64,000 nt of DNA from Elioraea rosea (GTDB taxonomy: Bacteria > Pseudomonadota > Alphaproteobacteria > Acetobacterales > Acetobacteraceae), in NCBI RefSeq assembly GCF_007644105.1, contig NZ_VFAC01000001.1, positions 248,001 to 312,000 of the forward strand, read 5' to 3'. The translations under genes were made by a program, and so were the position numbers. The notes under the pieces are model-generated. The model saw only the letters and a program-made list of their open reading frames with translations. It did not search any database and had not been told where the DNA came from. Below are positions 54,115 to 63,078 of this stretch, in pieces (the first letter of the stretch is position 1; each line of letters begins with the position of its first letter).

Positions 54115-57100
54115 GCGATGCCTCCTGTCGCGATGAGAACGATGTCGGCAGGGTCAGCGAAGGCCTGCTCGGCCGGGAGCAGCCTTGGCCGCTTGAGCCC
54201 GTAGGTCTCCGCGACGATGGGATCGGCCGTTGCCCCGGAGGAGGGCCGCGCGGGGAAAAGCCGGATGCGATCCTGCAGCGCGCCGGCGGCGAGATCGCGC
54301 GCCTTGCGGCTGGCGGCGGAGAAACTCGCTTGGCGACGCAGCCCGAACGCATCGAGATCGAGCCCCGCCACGCCTGGAACCGCCAACACCGCGACGTCGA
54401 TGTCGCTTCGGTGCAGCGGTTCGGCAAACCCGATCCGAGGGAAGGAGAGGCGCTCCACTAGTGCGGCATTGACGGCAGCGAGCACCTCCTCGCGCACGAA
54501 CCCGTCCTGCACGTAGAGCGTTCCGGAGAGCGACACCGGAACGCGCAGCACGGCACCGAGCATGAGCCGCTGCGTGACATCGCGCGCCGCATCGAGAACA
54601 GACGACAGCTTCGCGAGCGTCGAGACGCCGAGCGCGACGCCATCCGGCCCGGCGACGGTGAGGAACACCGCGCGTTCGATGCCGTTCCAAACCCAATCCG
54701 CCCGCGCCTTGGCGGCAAGGCCCGTCTCGACCGCGAGCACGGCGAGATCGTCGAGCGCGATGGCGCGACCGAAGGTGCGCACCTTGCCGGGCGCGGCCGT
54801 GCGCGCATCATCGGCGCTCTCCGGGTCGGCCGCGCCGGAGCCGGGCTCGAGATTGGCGCCCTCGCGCAATCCAGGCGGCCGCGTCAGCAGGATCGAGAGC
54901 TGTCCGGCACGAACATTGCCGGCGAGGCCAAGCCCCGTGCGGTAGCGGACGCGAACATTGCCCCGCCCCGTCGGCAGCCGGGCACCGGAAATGCCGTCGC
55001 CGAAGCGCACGATCGTCCTGCCGCCCTCGGCTTCCTCGAGGACGCACACGTGCTCTGTCGCGCCACGGCCGTACAGCGTATCCACGACCGGCCAGGCCTC
55101 GCCATCGACGAGCACGGTGATCTCAGGACGGCCACGCACCGATGCCGGATCGATCCGGCGGGTCACCGGCGCCTTGCGGAGCGTGAACTGCTGGAAGGCG
55201 CGCGATGCGTCGCCGTCGCCGAGGATCTCCTCCGCCTGCGTCTCCCCCTGGCCCGCACGCGCGACATTGCCAAGAAGCACGGAGGTCGCGGCGTCGAGGG
55301 GTTTCGGCAGAGGCGGCGTGAAGTCGATCGCGAGCAGCGCGCGGCCTCCGCCCGGGCTCGTCGAAATGGCGGCCGAGCCGGTGACCGTCGCGGCGTGGGT
55401 GGTCTTGCCGTCGGTCAGGACGATGCGGCGCTTGGCGTCGATCCGGTCCAGAAGAGGCAGCGGAACGGTGATGCGGCTGCCCGAGACGGCCGGCGGATAG
55501 TCGTGCCGCCGCGGCGCGATGAGGGGCTGCGACACCTGCCAGAACTTCACCTTCCGCCGGTCGGCGATGCTGCCGAGACCGGGCGCGAGGATGCCCCAAT
55601 CGCCCCAGGTGCCGCCCGCGAAGATGCGCGCGCGCAGCGTTCCATCGGTCCAGCGCGCGGCGACCACGCCGCGGCCTCCGCCGAAGCCGAGCACCGGGTC
55701 TCCCGCGAGCGAGCCACCCAGCGACAGGCGCGCCGCGGCACCGCCGAGGCCGAGGTTCCAGAGCTGGGCTCCGCCGTCGCTGTCACGCCAGGCGATGGTG
55801 AACCCTGCCGCCGAAAGGAGCATGGCCGGCCGCCCGCGCGCGCCCTCGCTTCCCGGAAGCGGCACCCATTGCGTCCATTGCGAGGGCGACCCGGCCGAGA
55901 GAAGCACCGCGCCATCGGATGAACGCCGTGCGAGCGCGACGAACAGCGCGCCGAAGGGTCCGATCGCGATATTAGGCGCGAGGTCTGCCTCGGCGAGCGG
56001 GCGCCAGCTCGAGACCGAGCCAGACGCATCGACGAAGACCGACCAGGCGGACCGGTCGGCGCCGCGCGCCACCGCGCAGCTCGTTCCGGCAATCGTTGCG
56101 GGAATGCCGGGGCCGGCCTGGATCGCCGCCGCGACGATCGGCCCCGTGACGATGCCGCGGAGATCCTGCCACGCTCCCCAGGCAGGCGAGCCAAGCCCCG
56201 TCGCTGTTGCGAGTAGCAGCGTCGCCGACTCGCTTCTGGCGAAAGCGTGCAGCGTGTCGGCCGCCGGCGAGACAACCGCCGGGTCCTCGACCACGCCAGG
56301 TGCGGCGATGGCCGTCCACGCTTTCGTCGTGAAGCCCGAGGAATGCGCGTGCCAGAGCACGCCCTCGCCGCGCGCGACGACATCGAGGCGCGACAGCGTC
56401 GAGACAAGCTGCGGGTCGCCGATGATGGCATCGGATTCTCCGCCCTGGATCGCGATCGGGAACGCCTCCGTCCAGACCGTTCCCGCAGCGCTCGTGGCCC
56501 GGTTGGCGGAGGAGTAGGGAAGTCCGGTCGTTGCGCGGAACACGACATCCATGTCGCCCGTGGGCAGCACGCGAAGCGCTGGCCGCCCGAGCGTCGAGGC
56601 GGCGACGCGAAGCGTCGTCACCTTGTCCGTCACGCCGCCGAAGCTCTGCGTCGCCTCCGAAACGGCCGTCGCGACAACGGCGTGGATGCGGCCTTCGCCA
56701 TCATCGGCAATGAGGGCCGCACCGGGCTTGAGCGCATCGATGCGGCCATCGAGCGGGTAGGTCGCATCGCCGCCGGGCAGCGTCAGATCTTCCTTCTTGC
56801 TGGCCCAGCCCGGGCTGCGCGTCCACGTCGTTCCCGACTTCTCGCCGGGGTCGAACTCGAATCGCTCCTCCGGCTGGTTGTGGCCGAACAGGCGGAAGGC
56901 GCGCTCGACCTTCGCCAGCAGCGCCGCCTGCGGCATTGCCGACTGCATTGGCGGGCTCCAGCCGAGGCCGCGGGCGGGCCCCTCGCCCGACACGCGCTCC
57001 GCCGTCTTCTCCTCGACCGCACGGGCCCAGAAGGCAATCAGCGCATCGCCTGGCGAAAGCTTCGCGGGTGCGACGGGGATTGCTGCCGACCTTCCTCCCG

Positions 57101-57656
57101 CAGCGAACGGATCGTAGGCAAAGGGAACGCCGCGCGCCTCGAGGCGGTTCAGGGCGGCTTCGCCTCGCACCTCCTCGATGAGCTCGAAGATCTGCGGCGT
57201 CTCGTCCTGCCCGGGCACGCTCATCATGCGGAGCCCAGGGCGAAGCGCGACGGACGCCTCCGTGTCGAGCGTGAAGGCAACGAGCGCCTCGGCGGCAAGG
57301 CCAGCGAAGGGCTTGTAGTCGAGCAGGCGCACCAGGCGGCGGACGCTGTCGCGCGACGTCGCCGTGCGGAGATAGGCCTCGTTGGCGATGCGCTCCTGAT
57401 AGAAGGTCAGCACATCGGCCATCGCGGCCCAGAGCTCGATCAGCGTGATAGCATGGTCGTCGCCCTCGCGCGTGGTCAACGCGGGAAGCGCGATCGTGAG
57501 CTCGCGCAAGGCCGCAGCGCGGAAGCCGGCGAAGGTGCCGCTGCGCCAGGCGATCTCCGAAAGCGAGGGTCGGTTCCACACCGCGTTCGGCGCCTGCGGC
57601 GCGTCGGCGGCGTTGCAGCCGCAGTAGGCGGGATCGAAGAGACGGGACTCAGCCAT
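54111..57656 (-). CDS. Giant baseplate J-type protein with inserted beta-propeller-like domain
   Basis: 1181 residues. N-terminal PSLSEIAWRSGTFAGFRAAAL and YQERIANEAYLRTATSRDSVRRLVRLLDY are those of the 'putative baseplate assembly protein' family. The J-domain block VRFGDGISGARLPTGRGNVRVRYR lies near residue 870. Between them, about residues 390-690, are six repeats at ~48-residue steps containing W/aromatic-rich pieces such as GFTTKAWTAI, LGSPAWGAWQDL, SGSVSSWRPL, PSQWTQWVPL and GGTWGDWGIL, resembling PLL/lectin-type propeller blades. It should form the wedge ring (gp6-like) with the 862-residue partner. The ATG lies 3 bp after that gene's stop. Confidence 0.87.
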   Translation of the reverse strand: MAESRLFDPAYCGCNAADAPQAPNAVWNRPSLSEIAWRSGTFAGFRAAALRELTIALPALTTREGDDHAITLIELWAAMADVLTFYQERIANEAYLRTATSRDSVRRLVRLLDYKPFAGLAAEALVAFTLDTEASVALRPGLRMMSVPGQDETPQIFELIEEVRGEAALNRLEARGVPFAYDPFAAGGRSAAIPVAPAKLSPGDALIAFWARAVEEKTAERVSGEGPARGLGWSPPMQSAMPQAALLAKVERAFRLFGHNQPEERFEFDPGEKSGTTWTRSPGWASKKEDLTLPGGDATYPLDGRIDALKPGAALIADDGEGRIHAVVATAVSEATQSFGGVTDKVTTLRVAASTLGRPALRVLPTGDMDVVFRATTGLPYSSANRATSAAGTVWTEAFPIAIQGGESDAIIGDPQLVSTLSRLDVVARGEGVLWHAHSSGFTTKAWTAIAAPGVVEDPAVVSPAADTLHAFARSESATLLLATATGLGSPAWGAWQDLRGIVTGPIVAAAIQAGPGIPATIAGTSCAVARGADRSAWSVFVDASGSVSSWRPLAEADLAPNIAIGPFGALFVALARRSSDGAVLLSAGSPSQWTQWVPLPGSEGARGRPAMLLSAAGFTIAWRDSDGGAQLWNLGLGGAAARLSLGGSLAGDPVLGFGGGRGVVAARWTDGTLRARIFAGGTWGDWGILAPGLGSIADRRKVKFWQVSQPLIAPRRHDYPPAVSGSRITVPLPLLDRIDAKRRIVLTDGKTTHAATVTGSAAISTSPGGGRALLAIDFTPPLPKPLDAATSVLLGNVARAGQGETQAEEILGDGDASRAFQQFTLRKAPVTRRIDPASVRGRPEITVLVDGEAWPVVDTLYGRGATEHVCVLEEAEGGRTIVRFGDGISGARLPTGRGNVRVRYRTGLGLAGNVRAGQLSILLTRPPGLREGANLEPGSGAADPESADDARTAAPGKVRTFGRAIALDDLAVLAVETGLAAKARADWVWNGIERAVFLTVAGPDGVALGVSTLAKLSSVLDAARDVTQRLMLGAVLRVPVSLSGTLYVQDGFVREEVLAAVNAALVERLSFPRIGFAEPLHRSDIDVAVLAVPGVAGLDLDAFGLRRQASFSAASRKARDLAAGALQDRIRLFPARPSSGATADPIVAETYGLKRPRLLPAEQAFADPADIVLIATGGIA

Positions 57657-57659
57657 CGC

Positions 57660-60248
57660 TCACCCCTCCCCTTCGATCTCGAGAACGAGCAAGCCGTTCT
57701 CCGGCAGAGACGCATCGGCATCAAGCCGCGGCAGCTCCCACAGGCCGAAGCGCATGAAGCCGGCCTCGCGTTCCCCCGCCGGCAGGCCCCAATAGCGATG
57801 GAATTCGCGGACCACGCAGGATGAGACGCCGGGTATGCCGGCCACCGTTGCGATGATGCGCGACAGATGCACCGTCGCGCCGAAGCGCGCCGTCCGGATG
57901 TCGAAGATCCCACCCGCTCCGACGAGCGCCTCGCGCACGGCGGGCACGACGCTGGATCGGAAGTGCCCCGGCGCGATGCAGAGGCCGATGCGAAGCCGGA
58001 TCGGCACGTACTGCCCCGCGCGCACCGCGAGGTCGCGCCCCGCGAGGCGCCAGCGGTTCAGGGCCGCGCGCATCGCACCGGCAAACCCGGGCTCGAGCAT
58101 CACGCCGCCGCCGGGCAGCGCCACCAGCATGGCCGCGTCGGACGGGTGGATGGCGACGAACACCGTGTACCAGCTTCCGGTCCAGCGAAGTGCGGCGCGC
58201 GCGGCGGCAACGCCCGCGAGCGTCAGCGCCGCCTTCTCCCAATCCGCCTCCGTCACCGCGCGGAACTGGACCGCATGCATGGCCGACGGTGCATTGCCGC
58301 GGACGGCGGCGAGGGCTTCGGCCTCCTCTCCCGCTCGCGCGGCGACGGGCTGCCACACCGCCGTGACGCCGGGGAAGGTGGGTGGCGGCGCATCGGGGTC
58401 AGCCGGGTCGGTCATGTCTGCCGCTGCGGGCTGTGCGACATGAACGAGCGAGCCTGCACCGACATTGCCCGCCAGGCCGTTGCCGATCCGGAACCGCGCG
58501 AGGATCGACGCCTCGGCCGGAAGCCTGCGCCCGAACGCGTCGTCGCCGAAGCGAAGCACCGCTCGGCCCTGATCATCGACCTCTGTGACGAAATGCGTAT
58601 CGAATGCGTCGGAGGCGAGAAGGTCCGGCACGGCTCGCCAGATGGCAGGCTCCTCCGCCGGCGTATCGACGATCAGCACCACCGCAGGCATCGCCTCCGC
58701 GGCGGGGACGGCGAGTTCGTGACGCGACGCGACGGCCCTGCCATCGGCTGCGAACACGGCGTCCGACCCCATGGCCTGCATCGTCAGTGGCGCAGCAGGA
58801 AGTGCGAGGGCGGTGGTGCGCCCGCGCGTGACGGCAGGCGGCAAGGTGCCGTCCGCGCTGCGCGCAACGATCGACCGTCCATGGTCGACCGGAACCACAT
58901 TGCCCCGTGCCTGCCCGGCATGCGGCACCGCCGCGCCGGTATCGTCGCGACCTGTGATGGTCAGCGCGAAGCCTGGTGCGTGCTCCGCCTGCCAGGTCAC
59001 CCGCATGAGCGGCATGGGCGGGTCGCCGGCTGCTGTTGCGCGGCGCGGCACCGGGCCCGCCGGCGTGGCGTCGGCCGTCGCGGTGAACGCGGGGTCCTCC
59101 GCGTCGATCACCTCGGTCAGACGCACCGCGACGCGTCGCGCAGGGTCGGCATCGGGTGCCGCACCGGTCTCGGGCCCCTTTGCTTCCCAGAGCAGCAGCC
59201 AGTCGCCGGCGACGAGCGGCGGACGAAGAATCGTGCCGTCGTCCTGCACCGTATAGACGAAGGCGGAGGTGGCGCCGCGCGGCAGGCAGCATGCCCTGCC
59301 GCCGAAATCATGCAGCCAGACGCGATTCAGGTCGGGGTGGCAAGGAACACGCGCCGTCGCCTCGAACACCGTCACGCCGGCAAGGGCCGGGTCGCCGTCA
59401 TGATCGAGTGTGATCGTGTCGGGAATGAGCGGGCCGGGGGAGCTGGCTTCGCCGCGCAGCGGGGCGGTGATCCGCGTCATCATCTGCGTCCCGGCAGGCA
59501 CGGTGCCGGCGCCATCGACGTCGAGCTGCACGAAGGCGAAGCCGTTTCGCCCGTCATGCATCCGGTAGTCGACCAGGCGCGCATGCCGACGCGCCGAGAT
59601 GCGCATCCGGCACGTCTCGAGCGAGGCCTCGGTTCCTGCGGCGTCCTGCATCCAGGCGAGCCGGTCTCCCTCCGCGGCGAGAAGCTCGACGAGCACGGAA
59701 GCAGGCTCGGCCGGGTGCGTCTCGGTCCAGCGCGGGTTCCGGGCCCTCGCGAGATCGAGAAGCATCGTGCGGAAGCTCTCGAAGTCGCGCGCCATGTGGT
59801 CGAGCGACGGAACCTCGCCCTCGGGCTCCTCGCAGCGCATGACGACGCGGCAGTCGAGGTCGGTCGGGCAGCCGGCCTTGAAGTTGATGGCCGCGCTTGC
59901 CAGCACCGCGTCGATGCCATGCGTTGCGGGCTCGCGCACCACGAGGCGGTAGAGCGAGAAATCGCCTGCCTCGGTGACAAACACGCGCAAGCCGTTCGGG
60001 CCGAGCGCTTCCGTTCCGACGACGCCGATGCCGATGACGCGCGCCCCGCCCTCGATGACGAGATCAGCGGCGCCGAGGGAAGGCGGTGGCTTGAGGAAGA
60101 TCGTCTCGAGGACGTGGCGGCGCCCCGGCGCGGCAAGCGGGAAATGCCGATACTCGACGAAATCGATGCCGTTCAGCGTCGGATGCGCGAGGATGATCGC
60201 GCGGCGCTCGTCCTCGCCGCAGGCGGGAATGGCGGCGTCGATGCTCAT
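57660..60248 (-). CDS. Baseplate J-type assembly protein
   Basis: 862 residues. N-terminal GEDERRAIILAHPTLNGIDFVEY is the conserved opening of this group; VLRFGDDAFGRRLPAEASILARFRIGNGLAGNVGAG (near residue 575) is the J-domain core. The C-terminus (YVPIRLRIGLCIAPG, VAGIPGVSSCVV) matches gp6-like wedge proteins. It should assemble with the gp25 protein and the 1181-residue protein into the baseplate wedge. ATG at 60248 overlaps the gp25 stop (ATGA); the upstream open frame is a shadow. Confidence 0.88.
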   Translation of the reverse strand: MSIDAAIPACGEDERRAIILAHPTLNGIDFVEYRHFPLAAPGRRHVLETIFLKPPPSLGAADLVIEGGARVIGIGVVGTEALGPNGLRVFVTEAGDFSLYRLVVREPATHGIDAVLASAAINFKAGCPTDLDCRVVMRCEEPEGEVPSLDHMARDFESFRTMLLDLARARNPRWTETHPAEPASVLVELLAAEGDRLAWMQDAAGTEASLETCRMRISARRHARLVDYRMHDGRNGFAFVQLDVDGAGTVPAGTQMMTRITAPLRGEASSPGPLIPDTITLDHDGDPALAGVTVFEATARVPCHPDLNRVWLHDFGGRACCLPRGATSAFVYTVQDDGTILRPPLVAGDWLLLWEAKGPETGAAPDADPARRVAVRLTEVIDAEDPAFTATADATPAGPVPRRATAAGDPPMPLMRVTWQAEHAPGFALTITGRDDTGAAVPHAGQARGNVVPVDHGRSIVARSADGTLPPAVTRGRTTALALPAAPLTMQAMGSDAVFAADGRAVASRHELAVPAAEAMPAVVLIVDTPAEEPAIWRAVPDLLASDAFDTHFVTEVDDQGRAVLRFGDDAFGRRLPAEASILARFRIGNGLAGNVGAGSLVHVAQPAAADMTDPADPDAPPPTFPGVTAVWQPVAARAGEEAEALAAVRGNAPSAMHAVQFRAVTEADWEKAALTLAGVAAARAALRWTGSWYTVFVAIHPSDAAMLVALPGGGVMLEPGFAGAMRAALNRWRLAGRDLAVRAGQYVPIRLRIGLCIAPGHFRSSVVPAVREALVGAGGIFDIRTARFGATVHLSRIIATVAGIPGVSSCVVREFHRYWGLPAGEREAGFMRFGLWELPRLDADASLPENGLLVLEIEGEG

Positions 60249-60622
60249 GGCCCACCTGCGGGGACGGTGAACGTCTCGGCGCGCATCTCGCCCGTGCCGC
60301 GCGGCGCATAGACGACGGTGACGATGAGGGCTGCGTCCTCCACCGTGACAGTAACGCGCTGCACGGCCACCCAATCCTCGAGCCAGCGCATGAGCGCGCC
60401 CTGCACCATCTGCTGCGTGGCGGCGGCGAGCGCATCGGAGGCTGGCTGGAACAGAAGCTCGCGCAGGCCGCATCCGAACTCCGGTCGCATCGGTCGTTCG
60501 CCCGGCGCGGTGAACAGCACCTGCTCGATCATTTCCCGCACGTGCCGCTCGGACCCCACGGTCGCCGCGCGCCCGCGCGCATCGGCCTGGAAGGGGAAGG
60601 AGAGGAAGGCGCGCGCGGCCAT
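60245..60622 (-). CDS. GPW/gp25-family baseplate wedge protein
   Basis: 125 residues. HVREMIEQVLFTAPGERPMRPEFGCGLRELLF is the canonical gp25 motif, with the conserved ERPMRPEFG that stabilises the sheath-baseplate contact. The C-terminus forms the usual short beta-sheet. It is one of the most diagnostic proteins of contractile injection systems. It starts 4 bp after the 89-residue gene and overlaps the next baseplate gene. Confidence 0.93.
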   Translation of the reverse strand: MAARAFLSFPFQADARGRAATVGSERHVREMIEQVLFTAPGERPMRPEFGCGLRELLFQPASDALAAATQQMVQGALMRWLEDWVAVQRVTVTVEDAALIVTVVYAPRGTGEMRAETFTVPAGGP

Positions 60623-60626
60623 TACC

Positions 60627-60896
60627 CTACTCCGCCGTCAGGTCCGGGTGGCGATAGACATCGTTCGCACTCGTATCGACATCGATGGCGAAGGCCTCGC
60701 TGCGGTCGACCAGGTGCCGGACCACGCCACGGCCGATCGCGCAGAACAGTCGGCGCCGATCGCGCACGGCCTCCTCCGATCCCATCGAGAGCCCTGGAAG
60801 CCCGTCAGCGCGCAGCAGCGCATCGAGCTCCTCCTCGATCGCGAGCGCGATGGAGTTGCTGAGATTGTCGGGCAAGCCGCCCTTCAAGGCGCCCAT
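60627..60896 (-). CDS. Small protein of unknown function between spike and gp25 genes
   Basis: 89 residues, helix-rich: LPDNLSNSIALAIEEELDALLRADG, then EEAVRDRRRLFCAIGRGVVRHLVDRSEAF. No known family was recognised. The spacing (5 bp after the spike gene, 4 bp before gp25) and matching codon use show it is part of the operon. It may be a baseplate adaptor. ATG at 60896 is chosen over the long open frame upstream, which overlaps the spike gene. Confidence 0.75.
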   Translation of the reverse strand: MGALKGGLPDNLSNSIALAIEEELDALLRADGLPGLSMGSEEAVRDRRRLFCAIGRGVVRHLVDRSEAFAIDVDTSANDVYRHPDLTAE

Positions 60897-60901
60897 CGCC
60901 G

Positions 60902-61636
60902 CTACTCCAGGAAAACCTTGGTGGACAGCATGCTCGGCGGCGGCACGGGAAAGGCCGGCACCGGCGGGGCGGGCGTGACCGGCAGGACGCCGGCCGCTGT
61001 CTCGCCCGGATGGATGTGGGCCTGAAGCATCGCGACAAGCTGGCCGAGATAGGCCATCAGCAGGTCGCCCTTCACGTGCGGGTGCGGTGCGGCAGCCGAC
61101 CCGTGCTTCACGAACGGCGCCTCCGAGACCACGTTGAGCGCGCCCTTGATCGTGACAGTCGCCGTCGGAACGTTGAGCTCGACCATGTGGAGCTTGATCC
61201 CGTCCGACAGCGTCACGGTCTGCGCCGCATCGTCCATCATCACCGTCAGCCCCGTCTCCGTGCGCCAAATGCGCGTCGTCAGGGGCTGCGCGGGGCCGCC
61301 TGCCGGCTCGACCGGGATCATCCCGCTCGGCCACCACCCGCCCGTCCAGATCGGCATCGAGGGGTCGCCCGCCTCGAACTCGATCCAGACGCTCGCGCCG
61401 ACCGGAGGGATCGAGAAGAAACCGGAAAGCGGCCCGGCATAGGGGACGCAGGGACTGGCCCACCCGGACGGGATCTCGCCGAGCACGGAAGGAACCATCG
61501 CCTGGATGCGGCCCTGCTGCAGCGGGTCGGTCGTGTTCATCACCGTGCCGCGATACTTGCCGTAGAACCGGTCGCGCGGCGCGGAGGACGAGCCACCGCC
61601 GACCGTCGTTTCCAGCTCGTCGATCGTGATCGGCAT
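60902..61636 (-). CDS. Baseplate assembly protein V / gp45-like spike protein
   Basis: 244 residues. An OB-fold domain (YGKYRGTVMNTTDPLQQGRIQAMVPSVLG ... PPVGASVWIEFEAGD, about residues 22-100) is that of gp5/gpV spikes; it is followed by short repeats with beta-prism character (LTVMMDDAAQTVTLSDGIKL, ATVTIKGALNVVSE). A proline-rich C-terminus ends in MLSTKVFLE. The spike forms the piercing tip base on the hub. AGGAGGAC precedes the ATG. No PAAR tip gene is seen next to it. Confidence 0.88.
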   Translation of the reverse strand: MPITIDELETTVGGGSSSAPRDRFYGKYRGTVMNTTDPLQQGRIQAMVPSVLGEIPSGWASPCVPYAGPLSGFFSIPPVGASVWIEFEAGDPSMPIWTGGWWPSGMIPVEPAGGPAQPLTTRIWRTETGLTVMMDDAAQTVTLSDGIKLHMVELNVPTATVTIKGALNVVSEAPFVKHGSAAAPHPHVKGDLLMAYLGQLVAMLQAHIHPGETAAGVLPVTPAPPVPAFPVPPPSMLSTKVFLE

Positions 61637-61649
61637 GCTCGTGTCCTCC

Positions 61650-62783
61650 TCAGAACGCAGCGAGCGGGTCGATGAAGATCTCCGCCCCCGTGAGCCCGAG
61701 CGCGTTGCGCGTGGCGCTGAAGCTCTGCGTCCAGGCGCCGGTGGTGATGCTGTGGGTGACGGTGGTGACGTACCAGAGGCCGCTATAGGCACGGCCGGCG
61801 CCGCGCACGAGCACCGGCAGGCCCGGGCGAAGGATGCGACCGTACTTCACCGCATCGACGGTTCCCGAGCCACGCAGCGCGCGCGAGGAGCGGTCGACGA
61901 TCGCCTGATTCTGGCGCAGAAGCTCGGCGGGGTTGGCCGCGTCGCGCGCCGTCGGCCGGCTGATGCGTGGGGGGATGACGCGGAACAGCGCGGGCTCGAG
62001 CCCCTCTGGCGGCATCAGGGGCGCGACCGCCGGCGCAGGGATCGGCACCCCGCTCCGCGGATCGGCTTCTGCCGACACGGCCGACGTCGGCGAGAGCGTA
62101 TCGTAGGTCACGTCGAAATTGACGAGGTTCGTCGCCGTCCCGAAATCGACGCTCAGCACCCCCTGCGGCGGCACGGCCGTCAGAGGCGGGTGGAAATGCC
62201 CCGCGTCGAGGCCGGTGATCGGGTCGGGCTGCAGATAGCATTCGTAGCTGAGCGCGCGCGCCATCTCGCGCAGCATCCTGGCATCGGTGCCGCGCTGGAT
62301 CGTCGTCGTATCCGCAATCGTGCGGGTGGGTGGCGTCGGCAGCGGCAGGGGCGTGATGCCGTAGCGGCCGAAGATGACCGAGGCGATGGTCGCAGGGTCC
62401 ATGTTCGGATGCGGCATCGGCTGCTCGATGAGGTTCATCACCGTCGCCGTTGCGTCCATCGCGACGACCTCGGCCGTGGTGCCGCTCGCCGCGCCGCGGC
62501 CCGTCTGCCGCACCTCGCGGACGAAGCCATTGATCAGCGTCTCCGGCAGGGGCGGGCCCGACGAGACCGAGACGGTCAGCGGCACGAGCGGGCGGAAGAA
62601 GTCAGCGACCGGCGGGTCCCAGTCGCCGAGGAAGTTCCGCGAGAGGCTGAAGCGGAGGCGGACCACGGAGGCGGCATCGACCGAGGTCTCGACCTCGATC
62701 CCTTCGAGTGCCGACATGAACGGCGGCAGGAGCGGCGCGAAGGCCGCCCGGACCATGAAGAACGGCTGCCCGAAGGACGTCAT
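61650..62783 (-). CDS. Phage late control D / gp27-like hub protein
   Basis: 377 residues. Blocks such as VRLRFSLSRNFLGDWD, LINGFVREVRQTGRG, VMNLIEQPMPHPNMDPATIASVIFGRYGI, RMLREMARALSYECYL and the ending GLWYVTTVTHSITTGAWTQSFSATRNALGL are typical of the gpD/gp27 hub of contractile tails. It bridges the tube end and the spike. The gene begins 4 bp after the LysM-like gene and ends 13 bp before the spike gene. Hub and spike are separate genes, unlike the fused VgrG of type VI systems. Confidence 0.88.
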   Translation of the reverse strand: MTSFGQPFFMVRAAFAPLLPPFMSALEGIEVETSVDAASVVRLRFSLSRNFLGDWDPPVADFFRPLVPLTVSVSSGPPLPETLINGFVREVRQTGRGAASGTTAEVVAMDATATVMNLIEQPMPHPNMDPATIASVIFGRYGITPLPLPTPPTRTIADTTTIQRGTDARMLREMARALSYECYLQPDPITGLDAGHFHPPLTAVPPQGVLSVDFGTATNLVNFDVTYDTLSPTSAVSAEADPRSGVPIPAPAVAPLMPPEGLEPALFRVIPPRISRPTARDAANPAELLRQNQAIVDRSSRALRGSGTVDAVKYGRILRPGLPVLVRGAGRAYSGLWYVTTVTHSITTGAWTQSFSATRNALGLTGAEIFIDPLAAF

Positions 62784-62787
62784 CGCC

Positions 62788-63069
62788 CTACCGCCCCGGC
62801 GCCGGAATGGCAATCACCACGCCCGGCTCCGCGACGAGCGCATCGGGGTCGATCGCGAGGCCGGCATCGGCAACGCGCCACCAGAGGCGGCCATCGCGCA
62901 TCGTTGCAAAGGCAACACGGTCGAGCCGCTCATCCTGGCGAACGGTGAAGCCGAGCGCGCCGCCAGGCGCGGGGACGATGCGAAGCGTCTTGTAGCGGAT
63001 CGTGCGGCCGTCCGATGTCTCGTAGGTCGCATCGGGAACCGCCTCGTACCGGCTGCCGCGCTCGAACAT
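62788..63069 (-). CDS. gp53/LysM-like baseplate adaptor
   Basis: 93 residues. RYKTLRIVPAPGG followed by RQDERLDRVAFATMRDGRLWWRVADAG resembles the LysM-like fold of gp53 and tail protein X, where the D-R-L-D-x-I-A and W-W-x-I-A pattern is diagnostic. It sits at the tube-baseplate junction. The gene is the stand-alone counterpart of the LysM domain that is fused to the tube-initiator in Afp7-type proteins, and follows that tube gene after 9 bp. Confidence 0.8.
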   Translation of the reverse strand: MFERGSRYEAVPDATYETSDGRTIRYKTLRIVPAPGGALGFTVRQDERLDRVAFATMRDGRLWWRVADAGLAIDPDALVAEPGVVIAIPAPGR

Positions 63070-63078
63070 CGGCGCCCC

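Noticed and set aside
57867-60311. 814-residue plus-strand frame opposite the 862-residue baseplate gene.
   Set aside because: His/Arg-rich low-complexity translation without domain signals; the minus strand carries the baseplate J motif.
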